From NCBI GenBank assembly GCA_900758075.1, contig CAAEQF010000194.1:1-7730 (forward strand): 7,730 nt of DNA, written 5' to 3'. The position numbers were made by a program, and so were the translations under genes. The notes beneath the pieces were generated by a model. The model worked only from the letters and a program-made list of their open reading frames with translations, did not search any database and had not been told where the DNA came from. Shown here in pieces: positions 4,715 through 7,730 of the stretch (its first letter is position 1; each line of letters starts with the position of its first letter). The DNA comes from Coriobacteriia bacterium (GTDB lineage Bacteria; Actinomycetota; Coriobacteriia; Coriobacteriales; QAMH01).

Positions 4715-6034
4715 ATGAACAACGGAATGGACACCCTTTTCTCCGAGATGGACAACGAGGCCCGCTACCAGGCGGCTCCTCTTGCCGTGCGCATGCGCCC
4801 GCGTGCCATCAACGAGATAGTCGGTCAGGAAGAGGCGATAGGCCCCAACACCTGGCTGCGCCGCGCCATCGCCAACGACGCGCTTTCGTCGGTGATCTTG
4901 TACGGGCCCGCCGGCACGGGCAAGACCTCCATCGCGCACGTCATCGCCAACACCACCAACGCCGTCTTCGTCGAGGTCTCGGCCGTGTCCGGCACCGTCT
5001 CCGACCTGCGGCGCGAGATCAAGGCGGCAGACGAGCGCCTCACCATGCGCGGCCAGCGCACCATCTTGTTCGTCGACGAGATCCACCGCTTCTCGCGCTC
5101 GCAGCAAGACGCGTTGCTGCACGCCGTGGAAGACCGCGTCGTCGTGCTCGTCGGCGCCACCACCGAAAACCCGTTTTTCGAGGTCAACTCGGCGCTCATC
5201 TCCCGCTCGCGCATCGTCGAGCTCAAGTCCATCGGCAACAAGGGCATCCGCATGGTGCTCGAGCGCGCCCTCGAAGACGAGCGCGGCTTGAACGGCGCCT
5301 ACACCATCACCGAAGACGCCTTGAACGCCATCGTCATCACCGCGGGCGGGGACGCCCGCATGGCGCTCACGACGCTCGAGCTCGCGGCGGCTCTCGTCAC
5401 GGACGGCAAAGAGATCGGCATCGAGCAGGTGCGCGAGGCATCCCCGCACCGCCAGCTGCCATACGACAAGAACGGCGACACCCACTACGACGTCATTTCC
5501 GCCTTCATCAAGTCCATGCGAGGGGGAGACCCCGACGCCGCGCTGTACTGGCTCGCGCGCATGATCGAAGGGGGAGAGGATCCGCGCTTCATCGCGCGCC
5601 GCATCTTCATCTTGGCAAGCGAGGATATCGGCCTTGCCGACCCGCGTGCGCTGCTCATCGCCGAGGCCGCCTTCAAGTCGGCGGAGTCCATCGGGTACCC
5701 CGAATGCCGCATCAACCTGGCGGAGGCCACCATCTACATGGCGCTCGCGCCCAAGTCGAACTCCTCGGAGGCCGCCATCGACGCCGCCTTGAAGGAGGTA
5801 CGCGAAGGGCTTGCCCGCGCGGTGCCCAACCACCTGCGCGACCGACACCGCCCCGGTTCGGATACGTACGGAAAGTATCTCTACCCGCACGACTATCCCG
5901 GCAATTGGGTCGAGCAGCAGTATCTCCCCGACGGCCTGGAGCGAGGCGCGTTCTACCATCCCACCCAAAACGGCTGGGAGAAGCTGCGTTTTCCCAACGC
6001 CTCGAGCGGGCAGGATGCAGACGCCGAAAAATAG
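4715..6034 (+). CDS. rarA: Replication-associated recombination protein A, AAA+ ATPase
   Basis: A 439-residue homologue of RarA/MgsA (Mgs1/WRNIP1 family), an AAA+ ATPase acting at stalled replication forks with SSB and clamp-loader-like architecture. Visible landmarks: L-A-V-R-M-R-P near the N-terminus and I-V-G-Q-E after it; Walker A GPAGTGKT 64-71; Walker B LFVDEIHR with D121-E122; sensor 1 VGATTENPFFEVNSALISRS starting at about 146, which also carries the S-R-S-R finger region. The C-terminal family signature includes YDKNGDTHYDVISAFIKSMR, then G-G-D-P-D-A-A-L-Y-W, RRIFILASEDIGLADP, and PHDYPGNWVEQQYLP. Length is typical. ATG 4715 is chosen; 4706 and 4727 are alternatives differing by three or four residues. 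It stands alone after the 6S-like RNA, about 100 bp before the next gene, which has its own promoter-like box. Codons are overwhelmingly C- or G-ending. Confidence 0.95.
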   Translation: MNNGMDTLFSEMDNEARYQAAPLAVRMRPRAINEIVGQEEAIGPNTWLRRAIANDALSSVILYGPAGTGKTSIAHVIANTTNAVFVEVSAVSGTVSDLRREIKAADERLTMRGQRTILFVDEIHRFSRSQQDALLHAVEDRVVVLVGATTENPFFEVNSALISRSRIVELKSIGNKGIRMVLERALEDERGLNGAYTITEDALNAIVITAGGDARMALTTLELAAALVTDGKEIGIEQVREASPHRQLPYDKNGDTHYDVISAFIKSMRGGDPDAALYWLARMIEGGEDPRFIARRIFILASEDIGLADPRALLIAEAAFKSAESIGYPECRINLAEATIYMALAPKSNSSEAAIDAALKEVREGLARAVPNHLRDRHRPGSDTYGKYLYPHDYPGNWVEQQYLPDGLERGAFYHPTQNGWEKLRFPNASSGQDADAEK

Positions 6035-6090
6035 CCGATTGCCGTCTGGTGACGATGTGGAGTTGCCGCACTATTTGCCCTAATGTCGGG

Positions 6091-6096
6091 TATTAT
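6091..6096 (+). promoter_or_regulatory. Candidate -10 box for the DUF948-like gene
   Basis: TATTAT (five of six to consensus) in the 103-bp gap after rarA, giving a leader of about 35 nt. No good -35 at standard spacing was found. Confidence 0.35.
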
Positions 6097-6137
6097 CTAG
6101 GGTTGTATTTTTGGACTCACATGCGAGGGGACTCTCT

Positions 6138-6767
6138 ATGGCAGACTTTCTCACACAGGCATGGCCGTTTGCGGCAGCCGTTCTCGTCGTCCTGGGCGCA
6201 ATAGCACTCGTCGTGCTCATCGTCATCCTCATCCGCGCAGCCAAGACCATGGGCCACGTGTCCAAGCTGGCCGAGCAGGCAGAAGCAGAGCTCACCCCCA
6301 CGCTCAAGCGCATCGATCCGCTTGTCGACCGCGCCGAGCTCACCGTGGACACGATCAACCTCGAGCTGCTGCGCGTCGACTCGATTCTCGAAGACGTCGA
6401 GCAGGTCACCAACGTTGCCGGCAAGACCGCCGACACCGTCAACACCGTCACCGCCGTTCCCACCGAGGCCGTTGTCTCGCTGGTAGACCGCGTGCGCGGA
6501 GCGCTTGGCTCCAAGCGAAAGAACAAGGCGAAGGCCGAGCGCTTCGTGTATCCCATCGGCTCCGGCGAGACCAAGAAGGAGGCCCCCGCGCCCGAGCAGC
6601 CCGCCGAGGAGACCATCGAGCAGGCAGCCCAGCACATCGCCGAGGTCCAGGGCAAGCACTCCGTCGACCACGCTGCCGAGCAGCCGGCTGCCGATGAGCC
6701 TGCCGCCGAGGTCGAGGCCGTCGAAGTTGACAGCACCGTCGTCGAGGCCGAACAGCCTGCAAACTAA
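6138..6767 (+). CDS. DUF948-like membrane-anchored protein
   Basis: A 209-residue protein of unknown function. Residues about 10-34 form one strong transmembrane helix (AAAVLVVLGAIALVVLIVIL), followed by a helical region with repeated T-V/V-D spacing (about 45-125, e.g. PLVDRAELTVDTINLELLRV). A basic linker SKRKNKAK follows, then an acidic, low-complexity Ala/Pro/Glu tail with three EQPA units. This is the layout of DUF948 proteins (one helix plus amphipathic coiled region). DUF948 genes sit just before alaS in other Actinobacteria, supporting the call. ATG 6138 has GAGGGG (6125-6130) seven bases upstream; an in-frame TTG at 6111 lacks one. Spacing to alaS is 67 bp without a terminator, so the two are probably co-transcribed. 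The function is unknown, possibly envelope-related. Confidence 0.75.
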   Translation: MADFLTQAWPFAAAVLVVLGAIALVVLIVILIRAAKTMGHVSKLAEQAEAELTPTLKRIDPLVDRAELTVDTINLELLRVDSILEDVEQVTNVAGKTADTVNTVTAVPTEAVVSLVDRVRGALGSKRKNKAKAERFVYPIGSGETKKEAPAPEQPAEETIEQAAQHIAEVQGKHSVDHAAEQPAADEPAAEVEAVEVDSTVVEAEQPAN

Positions 6768-6834
6768 CCAGCTGCCATACGCATCCCCCCATATCGAACC
6801 GTTTTCAACCCCCCTACACTTGAGAAGGAGCAAG

Positions 6835-7730
6835 ATGTCATCTGTACCAACAACCTCCGCAGAAATCCGCGAGGCATACCTGAAGTTCTTCGAGGAGAAG
6901 GGCTGCCAGCGCTGGCCGTCTTCCTCTCTGATCCCCGATGACCCGTCGCTTCTGCTGACGGTTGCCGGCATGGTCCAGTTCAAGCCGTACTTCCTGCAGC
7001 AAAAGCACCTGGACGACCGCTACATCGGCGCCACCACCGCGCAGAAGTGCGTCCGCACCAACGACATCGACATCATCGGCACCGACGGGCGTCATCTGTC
7101 GTTCTTCGAGATGCTTGGCAACTTCTCGTTTGGCAAGTACTTCAAGAAGGAGATGTGCGCCTGGGCATACGAGTTCTCCACCGAGGTCCTCAAGCTTGAG
7201 AAGGACCGCATCCACGTCACCGTGTTCACCGATGACGACGAGGCGGCAGAGATATGGGAGAAGGTCGGCGTCGCGCCCGACCACATCACTCGTCTGGGCG
7301 AAGACGACAACTTCTGGGTTGCCGGCCCTACCGGCCCGTGCGGCCCGTGCTCCGAGATGTACTACGACCAGGGCCCCGAGGTGGGCTGCGGCCGTCCTGA
7401 CTGCGCCCCCGGCTGCGACTGCGACCGCTTCCTCGAGTACTGGAACCTCGTGTTCACGCAGTTCGACCGTCAGGAAGACGGCAGCATGGTCCCGCTCGCG
7501 CACGGCAACATCGACACGGGCATGGGCCTGGAGCGCGTCGCCGGCATCATGCAGGGCGTCGTGTCCAACTTCGACACCGACATCCTGCGTGGCCTGGTGG
7601 GCGTGGGCGAGCGCCTGAGCGGCAAGACCTATGGCGTCGACGAGAAGGTCGATCTGTCGCTGCGCATCATGGCCGACCACTCCCGCGCCATCACGTTCAT
7701 GGTGGGCGACGGCATCCTGCCCTCCAACGA
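6835..7730 (+). CDS. alaS: Alanine-tRNA ligase (N-terminal 298 codons)
   Basis: Class II aminoacyl-tRNA synthetase that charges tRNA-Ala, cytoplasmic. The window holds the catalytic domain start: the family opening (AEIREAYLKFFEEKG then H/R-W-P-S-S-S-L-I-P), motif 1 region TVAGMVQFKPYF, the R-T-N-D-I-D-I-I-G and FFEMLGNFSFGKYFK segments, GEDDNFWVAGPTGPCGPCSE, FLEYWNLVFTQF, motif 3 DTGMGLERV (227-235), and LRIMADHSRAITFMVGDGIL at the right edge. Editing and C-terminal domains lie outside. A Cys4 insertion, C185-C190-C194-C196, precedes the FLEYWNLVF segment; comparable clusters occur in some Gram-positive AlaRS enzymes. ATG 6835 has AGAAGGAG (6823-6830) four bases upstream. It follows the DUF948-like gene and is likely in one operon with it. 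Confidence 0.97.
   Translation, partial: MSSVPTTSAEIREAYLKFFEEKGCQRWPSSSLIPDDPSLLLTVAGMVQFKPYFLQQKHLDDRYIGATTAQKCVRTNDIDIIGTDGRHLSFFEMLGNFSFGKYFKKEMCAWAYEFSTEVLKLEKDRIHVTVFTDDDEAAEIWEKVGVAPDHITRLGEDDNFWVAGPTGPCGPCSEMYYDQGPEVGCGRPDCAPGCDCDRFLEYWNLVFTQFDRQEDGSMVPLAHGNIDTGMGLERVAGIMQGVVSNFDTDILRGLVGVGERLSGKTYGVDEKVDLSLRIMADHSRAITFMVGDGILPSN

Noticed and set aside
4682..5968. 428-codon minus-strand frame opposite rarA, and a 288-codon one opposite the DUF948-like gene (6117-6983)
   Set aside because: Both mirror strongly supported plus-strand genes; the Val/Asp/Gly-rich translations are typical shadows of C-ending codons.
1..7730. CRISPR array, insertion sequence or integrase
   Set aside because: No regularly spaced repeats, terminal inverted repeats flanking a transposase, or recombinase motifs were seen.

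Overview
The window looks like chromosomal DNA of a high-GC actinobacterium, most plausibly the class Coriobacteriia. That is inferred from GC-rich codon use in the right half and from the order rarA, DUF948-type membrane protein, alaS, which is known in Actinobacteria. It cannot be proved here. No sequence search was run, and all family calls are from motifs.

Left part (1-1515): the tail of a P27-type phage terminase small subunit with no large subunit after it, so probably a prophage remnant. An AT-rich strip follows, carrying five alternating copies of GTTAG/CTAAC around a candidate promoter. Then come a possible arginine-rich leader ORF and an AraC-family regulator, probably translationally coupled through an ATGA overlap, and a terminator-like hairpin.

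Middle part (1516-4220): a compact metal-efflux cassette. A 102-aa single-pass membrane protein resembling DUF6110/DUF1490 (PacL-type) proteins is followed two bases later by a 712-aa P1B-type ATPase of the CtpC-like kind. Overlapping the ATPase end is an ORF for a 26-residue, one-helix peptide with a strong Shine-Dalgarno. A perfect 10-bp hairpin ends the unit. The likely picture is a membrane efflux pump with two small partner proteins, one of them previously easy to miss.

Right part (4221-7730): a convergent tRNA-Leu(CAA) with encoded CCA, then a structured, terminator-ended RNA of about 200 nt best explained as 6S RNA. After it come rarA (replication-coupled repair AAA+ ATPase), a DUF948-like membrane protein, and the first 298 codons of alaS, which runs off the window. 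This is a housekeeping block with strongly G/C-ending codons.

The best candidates for something undescribed are the 26-aa peptide and the three-component efflux cassette, followed by the GTTAG operator array with its leader ORF.
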